A DNA stretch of 64,000 nucleotides from assembly GCF_014692675.1 (NCBI RefSeq), contig NZ_JABFCZ010000004.1, positions 186,001-250,000 of the forward strand, written 5' to 3'. This document shows positions 1-8,679 of this stretch, piece after piece. Below the pieces are notes generated by a model that saw nothing but the letters and a program-made list of their open reading frames with translations, made no database searches and had not been told where the DNA came from. A program made the translations under genes and the position numbers. Each line of letters opens with the position of its first letter. Within the stretch, counting starts at the first letter, position 1. This DNA comes from Roseibium aggregatum (GTDB lineage Bacteria; Pseudomonadota; Alphaproteobacteria; Rhizobiales; Stappiaceae).

Positions 1-2
1 GC

Positions 3-779
3 GTCGCCGGCGACCAGCAGGCGGCAACCGTCGGCCAGGCCTGCTTCAAGCCGGGCATGTTGAAATCGACCTACGGCACCGGGTGCTTCGCCCTGTTGAA
101 CACCGGCGAGACGGCGGTCACCTCACAGAACCGGCTCCTGACCACCATCGCCTACCAGCTTGACGGCAAGCCGACCTACGCGCTCGAAGGCTCCATCTTC
201 GTTGCCGGCGCCGTGGTGCAATGGCTGCGAGACGGATTGAAGATCATCCAGAATGCTGCCGATACCCACACCCTTGCCGATGCGGCCGACCCGAGCCAGA
301 ACGTGATCCTCGTCCCGGCCTTCGTCGGGCTCGGCGCCCCCTACTGGAACCCGACCTGCCGGGGCGCCATGTTCGGCCTGACCCGCAACACCGGGCCTGC
401 GGAATTCGCCCGCGCCGCCCTTCAAAGCGTCGGCTTCCAGACCCGTGATCTCCTGCAGGCGATGAGTGCCGACTGGGACAGTTCGACGGACGTGGAACAG
501 ACCCTGCGTGTCGATGGCGGCATGACCGGCTCGGACTGGGCGATGCAGTTCCTCGCCGATATCCTCGGCGTTCCGGTCGACCGTCCGGTGATCACCGAAA
601 CGACTGCCCTCGGGGCGGCCTGGCTCGCCGGCCAGCAGGCCGGCGTCTATCCGGGACAGGACGAGTTTGCCCGTAACTGGCAACTGGAACGAACCTTCGA
701 GCCGCTTATGGCCGAAGAAGACCGCGAGAGCGCCTACGCCGCCTGGAGACGGGCGGTCGAGGCAACGTTAAGCGTCTGA
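3..779 (+). CDS. glpK: Glycerol kinase, C-terminal part (5' end outside window)
   Basis: Glycerol kinase phosphorylates glycerol to sn-glycerol 3-phosphate in the cytoplasm. The frame is already open at base 3, so this is the C-terminal half (about 258 codons of a family usually near 500 residues). It begins inside the conserved VAGDQQAA segment, continues through KSTYGTGCF, and carries the FGGY C-terminal ATP-binding motif [11 protein letters not shown] at about residue 175 of the fragment, followed by [12 protein letters not shown]. These are typical of GlpK within the FGGY kinases, and the GTGCF region argues for glycerol rather than xylulose or ribulose. It ends at a TGA with no clear terminator hairpin before the convergent LysR gene. 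The upstream operon cannot be seen. Confidence 0.93.
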   Translation, partial: VAGDQQAATVGQACFKPGMLKSTYGTGCFALLNTGETAVTSQNRLLTTIAYQLDGKPTYALEGSIFVAGAVVQWLRDGLKIIQNAADTHTLADAADPSQNVILVPAFVGLGAPYWNPTCRGAMFGLTRNTGPAEFARAALQSVGFQTRDLLQAMSADWDSSTDVEQTLRVDGGMTGSDWAMQFLADILGVPVDRPVITETTALGAAWLAGQQAGVYPGQDEFARNWQLERTFEPLMAEEDRESAYAAWRRAVEATLSV

Positions 780-820
780 GGCCAACGCCGCCCCTCAACT
801 CTGGTCAGTTTAATTAGCCG

Positions 821-1789
821 TCAAAGGTACGTCCGTTCCTCGATCGGTCTCTGCTTGATCTGCTCCAGCAACAGATCGAGCATGGCCGTTTCTGCGCGGT
901 TCATCTTCGCCTTCGGGTTCCACACCACGTGAACGTCGATTTCCGGCAGATTCTCGTAGGGCGGCAGTTGCCAGAGCATGCCATCTTCCACATCCCGTCG
1001 GACCACATGCACCGGCAGCGGCCCGATGCCGAGACCGGCCAGGATCATCCGCCGGACTTCCTCCAGATTGGCGGAGGTGCCCACGACGCGGTCGTCAAGG
1101 TCGGCTTCCGCACGCATCAGGGTCACCGGTCTCAGCGCATCCTCCAGCCGGTCGGTAACGAAGCTGACCGAGGACTGGCCGGCAAGGTCGGCTTTGGTCA
1201 GGTCCGATCGGCCGAACAGGGGATGGGACGGACCGCAGAACAGGCCGAAGAACTCCCGGAACAGGCGCGTATATTCCAGCTTCGGGTTCCGGGTCCGGAC
1301 AAGACAGACGGCAAGCGAAGCCCGCCGCCCCGTCACCGCTTCCAGGGCATCCTTGCTGGCGGAAACGTTGATGGAGATGGTCGCCGCCGGATGCATCTGG
1401 TGGAATTGCCGGAGCGTCTCGTCGAACAGCGGGCTGACCACGTGGCTCGCCATGGCGATGTCCACATGGCCGCGAACCTCGTCCGAAACATCCCGCATCA
1501 GGGTTCCCAGACGCAGGATCGCACCCTGGATATCGACCGCCTCCTTGTGCAGCAGCCGGCCGGCCTCCGTCAGTTCGAAATGGCCCGGAGACCGGTTGAT
1601 CAGGCGTTTTCCGATCCGTTCCTCGAGACGCTTGAGCGCGCTTGAAACGGTCGGCTGCTTGAGCCGGAGCCGGTCGGCCGCCTCCGTCACACTGCTGGAG
1701 CGAGCCAGGACGATGAAGGTTCTGAGCAGGTTCCAGTCCAGGTCGCGAGCAAGCCGTTCCGGATGGAGGGGTTTGGGAAGCAAGGTCAT
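821..1789 (-). CDS. LysR-family transcriptional regulator of the amine-uptake operon
   Basis: A 322-residue LysR-type regulator. The winged helix-turn-helix covers roughly residues 18-78, with the typical LRTFIVLARSSSVTEAA and KQPTVSSALKRLEERIG segments. The rest is a periplasmic-binding-protein-like effector domain (about 105-310). It is transcribed away from the ABC transporter/aminotransferase operon that starts at 1887, which is the classic arrangement for a LysR activator of its neighbour. A perfect inverted repeat overlaps its start codon (see 1788-1802). The effector is not deducible from sequence; an amine or an intermediate of its breakdown is the natural guess from context. Confidence 0.88.
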   Translation of the reverse strand: MTLLPKPLHPERLARDLDWNLLRTFIVLARSSSVTEAADRLRLKQPTVSSALKRLEERIGKRLINRSPGHFELTEAGRLLHKEAVDIQGAILRLGTLMRDVSDEVRGHVDIAMASHVVSPLFDETLRQFHQMHPAATISINVSASKDALEAVTGRRASLAVCLVRTRNPKLEYTRLFREFFGLFCGPSHPLFGRSDLTKADLAGQSSVSFVTDRLEDALRPVTLMRAEADLDDRVVGTSANLEEVRRMILAGLGIGPLPVHVVRRDVEDGMLWQLPPYENLPEIDVHVVWNPKAKMNRAETAMLDLLLEQIKQRPIEERTYL

Positions 1790-1802
1790 AGATCAGATCT
1801 AT
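1788..1802. promoter_or_regulatory. Inverted repeat, probable LysR operator
   Basis: The sequence reads ATAGAT-CAG-ATCTAT, a perfect 6-bp dyad with a 3-nt centre that also satisfies the LysR T-N11-A rule. It overlaps the ATG of the LysR gene and lies about 85 bp upstream of the divergent permease start, as expected for a site giving autoregulation and control of the operon. The assignment rests on position and symmetry only. Confidence 0.45.
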
Positions 1803-1886
1803 AGTCAGAATTTCCATTATCTATTTGTTCTATGAAGCGTCTCTTGTCACCTTCCCGTCAAGGTAATTTTGACGAGGGAGGCGGCG

Positions 1887-2753
1887 ATGGGTATCGAGGC
1901 GCGCGAAAGGCGTCAGCCATGGATCCTGCTGGCGCCTGCGCTGACATCGGTCACGCTGCTCCTGTTCGTGCCGCTCGCCTTCATCGTGGTCTATTCGTTC
2001 TGGCTGAGAACGGCGACCGGCGCCGACCAGGTGGGCTTCTATCTCGACAACTGGCAGGAAGCGCTCGGCGATCCGTTCTACCGGGACATCCTGTTCAGCA
2101 CGCTCCGGATCGCCGCGATCACCACGGTCGTCTGCGCGGTCATGGGCTATCCGGCCGCCTATTTCATCGCCCGTTCCCGGGGCAACAAGGCGATCCTGCT
2201 CCTGATGCTCATGCTGCCGTTCTGGATCAGCTACATCATCCGCACCATGTCCTGGATCAACATCCTCGGTGTTTCTGGCGCCCTGAACTGGCTGTTGCAG
2301 ACGCTCGGCATCATCAACGAACCGATCCAGATGCTCTACAACGAGACCACGGTCATCCTCGGGCTCGTGCATTTCCTGCTGCCGTTCATGATCCTGAACG
2401 TCTATGTGGCGCTGGAAGGGATCGACATCTCCCTGGAAGACGCGGCCTGTTCGCTCGGGTCCACCCGCTGGCAGAGCTTTCTGGAAGTCACACTGCCATT
2501 GTCCCTGCCCGGCCTCGCGGCGGGCGGCCTTTTGTGTTTCGTCCTGAGTGCGGGCACCTATATCACGCCGCTAGTGCTCGGCGGCCCGCGTGACGCCATG
2601 TTCGCCAATCTGGTGTTCGAGGCGGTGATCACCCAGCTCAACTGGCCGCTCGGCTCCGCGCTCTCGCTGATGCTGCTGGCGATCCTGGGCGGGCTGGTCC
2701 TGATCTACAACCACTTCCTCGGCATGGGACAACTGATGAAGGGGCTCGGCTGA
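1887..2753 (+). CDS. ABC transporter permease, PotB-like (polyamine type)
   Basis: Inner-membrane permease of a spermidine/putrescine-type (PotB/PotH) ABC importer, 288 residues, with about six hydrophobic spans starting near residue 14 (LLAPALTSVTLLLFVPLAF). The cytoplasmic EAA loop that contacts the ATPase is seen as LEDAACSLGSTRWQSFLEV followed by TLPLSLPG. An in-frame TTG at 1869 would add six residues. I chose ATG 1887 because a strong GAGGGAGG ribosome-binding site lies 6 nt before it. The stop overlaps the next permease start by one base (TGATG), so the two are translationally coupled. Substrate from sequence alone: a polyamine or similar cation. Confidence 0.9.
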   Translation: MGIEARERRQPWILLAPALTSVTLLLFVPLAFIVVYSFWLRTATGADQVGFYLDNWQEALGDPFYRDILFSTLRIAAITTVVCAVMGYPAAYFIARSRGNKAILLLMLMLPFWISYIIRTMSWINILGVSGALNWLLQTLGIINEPIQMLYNETTVILGLVHFLLPFMILNVYVALEGIDISLEDAACSLGSTRWQSFLEVTLPLSLPGLAAGGLLCFVLSAGTYITPLVLGGPRDAMFANLVFEAVITQLNWPLGSALSLMLLAILGGLVLIYNHFLGMGQLMKGLG

Positions 2754-3538
2754 TGGGTTGGCTTCTGATCCGCGGATGGGCGCTGCTCGTCTATATCTTC
2801 ATGTTCCTGCCCGTGGCGGTGGTCGTGATGCTGAGCTTCAACGCCAGCCAGTTCGGCAGCTTCCCGATGACCGGATTTTCCTTTCACTGGTTCGTCGAAC
2901 TCGCCAACAACGACGCGATCCTCAGAGCCTTCGAGACTTCCATCCTTCTCGGATCGCTCACCGCCCTGGTGTCGACGATGCTCGGCGTGCTCGCCAGCCT
3001 TGCCCTGATCCGCTACCGGGTCCCGGGCTCCAACCTGATCTCCACCATCCTGATCGCACCGATCCTGGTGCCGGAGGTGGTGCTGGCCGTCGCCCTGCTT
3101 CTGTTTCTCAACGCCCTGTCGCTCAACAAGAGCTTCCTGCTGCTCCTGATGGGCCACGTGATCTTCACCATGCCCTTCGTAATTCTGGTGGTTCAGGCCC
3201 GCCTCGTCGGCATCCGCCGGGACTATGAGGAAGCCGCGATCAGCCTCGGCGCGCATCCGATCCAGGCCTTCTTCCAGATCACGCTGCCTCTGCTGGCGCC
3301 TGCCGTCTTCGCCGGCATGCTCTTCGCCTTCACCATCAGCTTCGACGACATCACCGGCACCCTGTTCTGGAAGCCGGGCGGCGTCGAGACCGTGCCGACC
3401 CAGATCTTCGCCATGCTGCGCAATTCCATCTCTCCGGAGATCAACGCGCTCGGCACCGTGATGATTTTCCTGACCGTCGGGCTGCCGCTTCTCGGCATGG
3501 CCGTTGCCCGGCGCATGGCTCTCCAGCGCGGCAGCTAG
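2753..3538 (+). CDS. ABC transporter permease, PotC-like (polyamine type)
   Basis: Second permease subunit (PotC/PotI family), 261 residues, with an N-terminal membrane span (about 8-30) and five more. The EAA loop reads YEEAAISLGAHPIQAFFQIT followed by LPLLAPAVFAG. Together with the preceding permease it should form the heterodimeric channel of the importer. The gene starts in the TGATG overlap with its partner and is followed 56 nt later by the binding-protein gene. The IS-FDDITGTLFW segment near residue 195 resembles PotC proteins, where it is usually described with the polyamine and related ligands (opine, thiamine, iron subfamilies also exist). Confidence 0.9.
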   Translation: MGWLLIRGWALLVYIFMFLPVAVVVMLSFNASQFGSFPMTGFSFHWFVELANNDAILRAFETSILLGSLTALVSTMLGVLASLALIRYRVPGSNLISTILIAPILVPEVVLAVALLLFLNALSLNKSFLLLLMGHVIFTMPFVILVVQARLVGIRRDYEEAAISLGAHPIQAFFQITLPLLAPAVFAGMLFAFTISFDDITGTLFWKPGGVETVPTQIFAMLRNSISPEINALGTVMIFLTVGLPLLGMAVARRMALQRGS

Positions 3539-3594
3539 AACCGCGCGCAACGCACAAGACAGACATTAAAAACCAACCGGAAATGGGGAATAAA

Positions 3595-4734
3595 ATGGAC
3601 AACACGAAACGTTACGAACGCCTCCGCGAACGTTATCTGAACGGCGACCTGGACCGCCGCAAGTTTTTGGGCCTGATCGGCGCGGCCGGCCTCGCCTATG
3701 GCGTACAAACGCCCTTCGCCCGCCAGGCGCTGGCGGCAACCGAACAGGTCCGTTTCGACGGCTGGGGCGGCGTCGTCTCCGAAGCCTTCCGCAAATACGC
3801 TTTCGATCCCTACACCAAGAAGACCGGCATCAAGGTCGTCGACGGCACCTTCGGCGGCGGCGACGAATATCTCTCCCGCGTCAAGGCGAGCCAACCGGGC
3901 GAATACAACATCGCTCACCTCTCCGGCGTCTTCGACTATGCGCGCTATCACAATCTCGGCCTGTCTTCGGTGCTGAACGAGGACAACATCCCGAACCTGA
4001 AGTTCGTCATTCCGAAACTGGTCGACGTCTTCCGCGCCGTGACCGACGGAAAGCTCTCCTGCGTGCCTTACGACTACGGCACCACCGGTCTTGCCTATAA
4101 CCGCAAGTACATCTCCGACGACGAGATGAAGGAAAAGGGCGCCAAGATCCTGCTCGACGAAAAGTACAAGGGCAAGATCGCCGGCTGGAGCGACTGGCGC
4201 ACCCGCATCTGGTACGCCTCCCTGCAGACCGGTCAGGACCCGAACGGCGCCACCGACATGGATGCGATCTGGGATGCCATCCGCAAGCACCGCGACCTGT
4301 CCCTGAAATACTGGACCTCCGGTGCGGAACTGATGAGCCTTCTCGCCGAAGAGGAAATCTACGTCACCGAAGGCTGGTCCGGCCGCATCTACGCGCTGCA
4401 GGAACAGGGCCACGACATCGGCTACATGGACCCGCCCAACGGCTTCGGCTGGCAGGAGTGCCTGTTCGTCATCAAGGGCTCGCCGATGGAAGCCTGCGAG
4501 GAGTTGCTGAACTTCATGCTGGCGCCGGAAACCTCCATCGCCGTCGCGGAAGGCCAGAACTATCCGCCCGCGCTCGACCCGACCAAGGTCGATCTCGGCA
4601 AGAAAATCCCGACCCTGCCCGCATTCGATCCGAAAGGCACCCTGGAAGGTCTCACCTTCGCCAAGCCGGATTACTGGAACGGACACGAGCAGGAATGGTC
4701 GAAGATGTTCGGCCGGATCCAGAAGGGCTACTAA
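3595..4734 (+). CDS. Extracellular solute-binding protein, spermidine/putrescine type, Tat signal
   Basis: Periplasmic binding protein of the transporter, about 379 residues. The N-terminus has a twin-arginine motif (DRRKFLGLIGAAGLAYG) followed by a hydrophobic stretch and an A-x-A-like cleavage region (RQALAATEQ), so export by Tat is predicted. The mature part begins VRFDGWGGVVSEAFRKYAF, typical of PotD/PotF-like family 1 binding proteins. ATG 3583 is also in frame; I prefer ATG 3595 because the purine-rich GGGGAAT precedes it. A hairpin (4755-4779) separates it from the ATPase gene, which fits higher expression of the binding protein. The exact ligand cannot be read from sequence. Confidence 0.88.
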   Translation: MDNTKRYERLRERYLNGDLDRRKFLGLIGAAGLAYGVQTPFARQALAATEQVRFDGWGGVVSEAFRKYAFDPYTKKTGIKVVDGTFGGGDEYLSRVKASQPGEYNIAHLSGVFDYARYHNLGLSSVLNEDNIPNLKFVIPKLVDVFRAVTDGKLSCVPYDYGTTGLAYNRKYISDDEMKEKGAKILLDEKYKGKIAGWSDWRTRIWYASLQTGQDPNGATDMDAIWDAIRKHRDLSLKYWTSGAELMSLLAEEEIYVTEGWSGRIYALQEQGHDIGYMDPPNGFGWQECLFVIKGSPMEACEELLNFMLAPETSIAVAEGQNYPPALDPTKVDLGKKIPTLPAFDPKGTLEGLTFAKPDYWNGHEQEWSKMFGRIQKGY

Positions 4735-4754
4735 GCCCCTCCTCCCGCAAACTT

Positions 4755-4779
4755 GGTCTCCCGCAACTCGCGGGAGGCC
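4755..4779 (+). terminator. Hairpin between binding-protein and ATPase genes (attenuator or RNA-stabilising)
   Basis: GGTCTCCCGC pairs with GCGGGAGGCC (10 bp including one wobble) around a 5-nt AACTC loop. ATTTTCCCC follows. The uridine run is short, so it is more likely a partial terminator or 3'-end protector for the upstream binding-protein message than a full stop. Confidence 0.5.
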
Positions 4780-4806
4780 ATTTTCCCCACAATGCGGAGA
4801 ACGCTT

Positions 4807-5886
4807 GTGAGTGCTGTATCCCTGACCAATATCGTGAAACGCTTCGGCAAGGTGACCGCGGTTCACCGCATGTCCATGGACATTTCCGACGGCAGTTTCG
4901 TCACCCTGCTCGGCCCCTCCGGCTGCGGCAAGACCACGACCTTGCGCATGATCGCCGGCCTGCTCGATCCGACCGAGGGTGACATCACCATCAAGGGCAA
5001 CCGGATCAACGACGTTCCGATCCACAAGCGCAATCTCGGGCTGGTGTTCCAGAACTACGCCCTGTTTCCGCACAAGACCGTGGCGGAGAACGTCGCCTTC
5101 GGTCTGAAGTACCGGTCTGTCTCCAAGGCCGATGCGCAGAAGAAGGTGCGCGACGCGCTGGAGTTGGTGCAGCTGCCCCATGTGGGCGACCGCTACCCGA
5201 AGGAACTCTCCGGCGGCCAGCAGCAGCGCATTGCTCTCGCCCGGGCGATCGTGATCGAGCCGGATGTGCTCCTGCTTGACGAGCCGCTGTCGGCGCTCGA
5301 TGCCAATCTGCGCGAGGACATGCGCGTGGAACTGAAGCGCATCCAGCATCAGATCGGCGTCACCACGGTCTTCGTCACCCATGACCAGTCCGAGGCGCTT
5401 GCCATGTCCGACAAGCTGGTCGTCATGTCGAACGGCGTCGTCGAACAGGTCGGCGCGCCGGAAGAAGTCTACAACACCCCCGCGAGCGAATTCGTCGCCC
5501 GGTTCCTCGGCACGTCCAACATCCTCGACGGACGCTGCACCGGTCTCGACGGCTCAACGGTTGCGCTCGATGTCAACGGGATCGGACCGATCCAGGTGCC
5601 CCGGGACCGCGCACCGCATCTTTCCGCCGAAGGTTCTGCAAAACTGGTGCTCAGGGCTGAAAAACTGATCGTGGCGTCTTCCAATGCGCCCAAGGATGAT
5701 CGAATAGATCTTACCGGCTCCGTTGAAGCCGTCGATTATCAGGGACAGGCCGCGCGCTATTTCCTTCGGATCGGCGACCACCGGCTCCAGGCCATCAACA
5801 TGATCGACGACCACCCCTTCGCTGAAGGGGAGACCGTCAGCCTTCGCTTCAGGCCACGCGACTGCGCGGCACTTCCGGAAACCTAA
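4807..5886 (+). CDS. ABC transporter ATP-binding protein, PotA-like
   Basis: ATPase of the polyamine-type importer. From the GTG at 4807 it is 359 residues, with Walker A GPSGCGKTT at 36-44, Q-loop LVFQNYALFPH, signature LSGGQQQRIALARA, Walker B VLLLDEPLSALD, H-loop VTHDQSE, and a C-terminal TOBE-type regulatory domain (about 240-355) as in PotA/MalK. Upstream TTG 4753 and ATG 4792 are in frame. GTG 4807 is preferred because GGAG sits 6 nt before it and because the protein then begins right at the family start (SAVSLTNIVKRFGKVTAV); the TTG would lie at the edge of the hairpin. It probably forms a complex with the two PotB/PotC-like permeases. Confidence 0.92.
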   Translation: MSAVSLTNIVKRFGKVTAVHRMSMDISDGSFVTLLGPSGCGKTTTLRMIAGLLDPTEGDITIKGNRINDVPIHKRNLGLVFQNYALFPHKTVAENVAFGLKYRSVSKADAQKKVRDALELVQLPHVGDRYPKELSGGQQQRIALARAIVIEPDVLLLDEPLSALDANLREDMRVELKRIQHQIGVTTVFVTHDQSEALAMSDKLVVMSNGVVEQVGAPEEVYNTPASEFVARFLGTSNILDGRCTGLDGSTVALDVNGIGPIQVPRDRAPHLSAEGSAKLVLRAEKLIVASSNAPKDDRIDLTGSVEAVDYQGQAARYFLRIGDHRLQAINMIDDHPFAEGETVSLRFRPRDCAALPET

Positions 5887-5889
5887 GAA

Positions 5890-7245
5890 ATGTCGAAATC
5901 TGGCAAATCCCATCTCTTCTACCAGAGCCGCCTGAGGCGGCCCACGCTGGACCAGGCCCGCGGCGTCTACATGTGGGACGTGGACGGCAAGCGCTATCTC
6001 GACGGCTCCTCTGGGGCCATGGTCTGCAATATCGGCCATTCCAATCCCAACGTGCTGGAAGCCATGCGCCGCCAGATGGAAAAGTCGACCTTCGGCTACC
6101 GGCTGCATTTCGAGACCGAGCCGGCGGAAAAACTGGCGGAGAAGACCGCCTCCCTTGCCCCTGAAGGCATGGAAAAGGTGTTCTTCGTCTCCGGCGGATC
6201 GGAAGCCGTGGAGAGCGCGATCAAGCTCGCCCGGCAGAACGCGATCGCGACCGGCGAAAGCCAGCGCTACAAGGTGATTTCCCGCTATCCCAGCTATCAC
6301 GGCTGCACCCTGGGCGCGCTTGCGCTGACCGGCTATGCGCCGCTGGCCGCGCCCTTCGACCCGATGATGCAGCCGATGCCGAAGATCGCCGCACCCCGCG
6401 CCTATCTCGACCGGCTGGACCCGGACGACGAGGCGACCGGCCGTCACTACGCCGACATGCTGGAAGAACGCATCCTTGCCGAAGGTCCGGAGACGGTGCT
6501 CGCTTTCATCGTCGAGCCGGTGGGCGGAGCCTCGACCGGCGCGCTGGTGCCGCCGGCCGGCTACATGAAACGCATCCGCGAGATCTGCACCCAATACGGC
6601 GTGATCCTGATCCATGACGAGGTCATGTCCGGCGGCGGCCGGACGGGCAAGTTCTTCGCCGCCGAGCACTGGGACGTGGCGCCTGATATTCTCGTCATCT
6701 CGAAAGGCTTTGCCGCCGGTTACGCCCCGCTCGGCGCCATGGTGGCAAGCGACCGGATCGTGGAAAACGTGCTCAACGACGGCGGCTTCCTGCACGGCTT
6801 CACCTATGCCGGCAATCCGCTCGCCTGCGCCGCCGGCTTTGCCGTGCTGGAGGAAATCGAGCGCGAAGGCATGGTGAAAAATGCCGCCCGGATCGGGGAC
6901 GAACTCAAGGCGGGTCTGGAAAGCCTGATGGCGAAATACCCGGTCATCGGCGACGTCCGCGGCAAGGGGCTGCTGCTTGCCTTCGAACTGGTCAGCGATC
7001 CCGAAACCCTGAAACCCCTGCCGCGAGACCTGAACGCCTATAACACGCTGGTGGACATCGCCTACGACAAGGGGCTGATCATCTATTCGCGCCGGACCCG
7101 CGGCGGCTACGAAGGCGACCACTTCCTGGTCTGCCCGCCCATGATCGCCACCAGCGCCCATGTGGGCGAAATCATCGAAACCCTCGACGCATCGCTCGCC
7201 GAATTCCTGGAAACGGTTGTCGACCGCCGGCTTCAGGCCGGCTGA
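5890..7245 (+). CDS. Class III (omega) aminotransferase, PLP-dependent
   Basis: Fold-type I aminotransferase of class III, 451 residues. Visible landmarks are the SGGSEAVESAIKLARQ cofactor-phosphate region near residue 98, YHGCTLGALALTG, the IVEPVGGASTGALVPP segment, LIHDEVMSGGGRTG with the cofactor-binding Asp, and the PLP lysine K272 in VISKGFAAGY. Members transfer amino groups from diamines, omega-amino acids or beta-alanine-like compounds to pyruvate or 2-oxoglutarate. It lies 3 nt after the ATPase gene, so it is in the transporter operon. The probable role is removal of a terminal amino group from the imported amine or its oxidation product. The true donor is unknown. Confidence 0.9.
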   Translation: MSKSGKSHLFYQSRLRRPTLDQARGVYMWDVDGKRYLDGSSGAMVCNIGHSNPNVLEAMRRQMEKSTFGYRLHFETEPAEKLAEKTASLAPEGMEKVFFVSGGSEAVESAIKLARQNAIATGESQRYKVISRYPSYHGCTLGALALTGYAPLAAPFDPMMQPMPKIAAPRAYLDRLDPDDEATGRHYADMLEERILAEGPETVLAFIVEPVGGASTGALVPPAGYMKRIREICTQYGVILIHDEVMSGGGRTGKFFAAEHWDVAPDILVISKGFAAGYAPLGAMVASDRIVENVLNDGGFLHGFTYAGNPLACAAGFAVLEEIEREGMVKNAARIGDELKAGLESLMAKYPVIGDVRGKGLLLAFELVSDPETLKPLPRDLNAYNTLVDIAYDKGLIIYSRRTRGGYEGDHFLVCPPMIATSAHVGEIIETLDASLAEFLETVVDRRLQAG

Positions 7246-7257
7246 CCGGAATAGAAA

Positions 7258-8187
7258 ATGACCAACAAGATCATCATCACCTGTGCCATCACGGGCTCCA
7301 TCCACACGCCCACCATGTCGCCCTACCTGCCGGTGACCGGGCCGGAAATCGCCGGCCAGGCATTGGGTGCTGCCGAAGCGGGTGCGGCGATCCTGCATCT
7401 TCATGCGCGCGATCCGGAAACGGGCCGGCCATCGGCAAGGCCGGAGCATTTCATGGCCTTCCTGCCGGTGATCAAGCAGGGCTCCGACGCGGTTCTGAAT
7501 ATCAGCACCGGCGGCAGCGCGGTCATGACGCTCGACGAACGCCTCGCCGCCCCCACGCAGGCCGAACCGGAAATGTGCTCCCTGAACATGGGCTCCATGA
7601 ACTTCGCGCTCTATCCCATGGCCGCCCGCTACGACGACTGGAAACACGACTGGGAAAAGCCGTTCCTGGAAAATTCCGACGACCTTGTCTTCAAGAACAC
7701 GCCGCGCGATATCGCGACGATCCTGAGCCGTCTCGGCCAGGAACGCGGCGCGCGGTTCGAATTCGAATGCTATGACGTCAGCCATCTCTACATGCTGCGC
7801 CATTTCGCCGACCGGGGGCTGGTCAAGGCGCCCTTCTTCATCCAGTTCGTCTTCGGCGTGCTCGGCGGCATCGGCGCGGACCCGGAAAATCTGCAGCACA
7901 TGAAGCGGATCGCCGACAAGCTGTTCGGCGACGATTACATGTTTTCCGTGCTCGCCGCCGGCCGGCAGCAGATCCCGTTTGCGACCATGGCCGCCGCCAT
8001 GGGCGGTCACGTCCGCGTCGGTCTGGAAGACAGCGTCTTTATCGGCAAGGGCGAGTTGGCCAGGTCAAATGCGGAACAGGTGACCAAGATCCGGGAAATC
8101 GTCGAACGGCTCGGACGCGAGGTCGCGACGCCGGGTGACGCGCGCGATCTGCTCGGTCTGAAAGGTGCCGACAGGACGGCTTTTTAA
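7258..8187 (+). CDS. BKACE (beta-keto acid cleavage enzyme, formerly DUF849) family protein
   Basis: 309 residues. The N-terminus TNKIIITCAITGSIHTPTMS and the metal-binding HLHARDPETGRPS (H47 and H49) are signatures of the BKACE/Kce family, as is FECYDVSHL. Kce condenses 3-keto-5-aminohexanoate with acetyl-CoA to release acetoacetate and a beta-amino acyl-CoA; relatives act on other beta-keto acids including dehydrocarnitine. It lies 12 nt after the aminotransferase. I infer that transamination yields, after further oxidation, a beta-keto acid that this enzyme splits. The substrate is not predictable at residue level by eye. Confidence 0.9.
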   Translation: MTNKIIITCAITGSIHTPTMSPYLPVTGPEIAGQALGAAEAGAAILHLHARDPETGRPSARPEHFMAFLPVIKQGSDAVLNISTGGSAVMTLDERLAAPTQAEPEMCSLNMGSMNFALYPMAARYDDWKHDWEKPFLENSDDLVFKNTPRDIATILSRLGQERGARFEFECYDVSHLYMLRHFADRGLVKAPFFIQFVFGVLGGIGADPENLQHMKRIADKLFGDDYMFSVLAAGRQQIPFATMAAAMGGHVRVGLEDSVFIGKGELARSNAEQVTKIREIVERLGREVATPGDARDLLGLKGADRTAF

Positions 8188-8190
8188 GGC

Positions 8191-8679
8191 ATGTACACAA
8201 TTTCAATCCGGCGCGCCGAAAAGGCGGATGCCGAAAAGCTGAATGCGGCCCTGATGCGCCTGTCGGACGACATCGGCGACGATCACGGGGCGTCTACGGA
8301 AGACCTGATCCGGCACGGTTTCGGCCCGTCGGCCGCGTTCCATGCGCTGCTGGCGGAACAGGGAGACAGTCGATCGGTCGTCGGCGTCATCGTCTATTCG
8401 CCGGTCTTCTCCACGGTCCGGGCTTCCGCCGGCCTTTACGTTTCCGATCTCTGGGTCTCCGGCGAAACCCGCGGCAGCGGCCTCGGCAAACGGCTGTTGG
8501 CTGCAGCCCTTCAAGCGGCCCCAAAGGACTGGACCGTCGGCTTCCTCAAGCTCGCCGTCTATGAGGACAATCCGTCCGCACGCGCCTTTTACGACCGGCT
8601 CGGTTTCTCCCACGATCCGAACGAGACCTATCTGACACTCGCCGGGTCCGCGCTGAAAGACTTGAAGGAAACACCATGA
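8191..8679 (+). CDS. GNAT-family N-acetyltransferase
   Basis: 162 residues with the GNAT fold: an ISIRRAEKADAEKL start, strand beta4 VSDLWVSGETRGSGLGKRLL containing the acetyl-CoA pyrophosphate loop (RGSGLG, near residue 93), and the C-terminal VYEDNPSARAFYDRLGF motif. It follows the BKACE gene by 3 nt and its stop overlaps the start of the HDAC-like deacetylase (ATGA), so acetylation and deacetylation functions are translationally coupled. It resembles spermidine/diamine acetyltransferases in size, but GNATs diverge too much to name an acceptor. Confidence 0.85.
   Translation: MYTISIRRAEKADAEKLNAALMRLSDDIGDDHGASTEDLIRHGFGPSAAFHALLAEQGDSRSVVGVIVYSPVFSTVRASAGLYVSDLWVSGETRGSGLGKRLLAAALQAAPKDWTVGFLKLAVYEDNPSARAFYDRLGFSHDPNETYLTLAGSALKDLKETP

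Noticed and set aside
4753..4806. TTG start extending the PotA-like ATPase by 18 residues
   Set aside because: The extension overlaps a hairpin and has no ribosome site or family similarity, whereas GTG 4807 has GGAG at 6 nt and begins at the family N-terminus.
3535..5382. 615-codon minus-strand frame over the binding-protein and ATPase genes
   Set aside because: Shadow of two genes with Walker, signature and Tat motifs on the plus strand.
5554..8010. 818-codon open frame antisense to the ATPase, aminotransferase and BKACE genes
   Set aside because: Mirror-frame openness is common in high-GC DNA. The forward genes have clear family motifs, and the antisense product is Gly/His/Val/Arg-rich with no recognisable domain.
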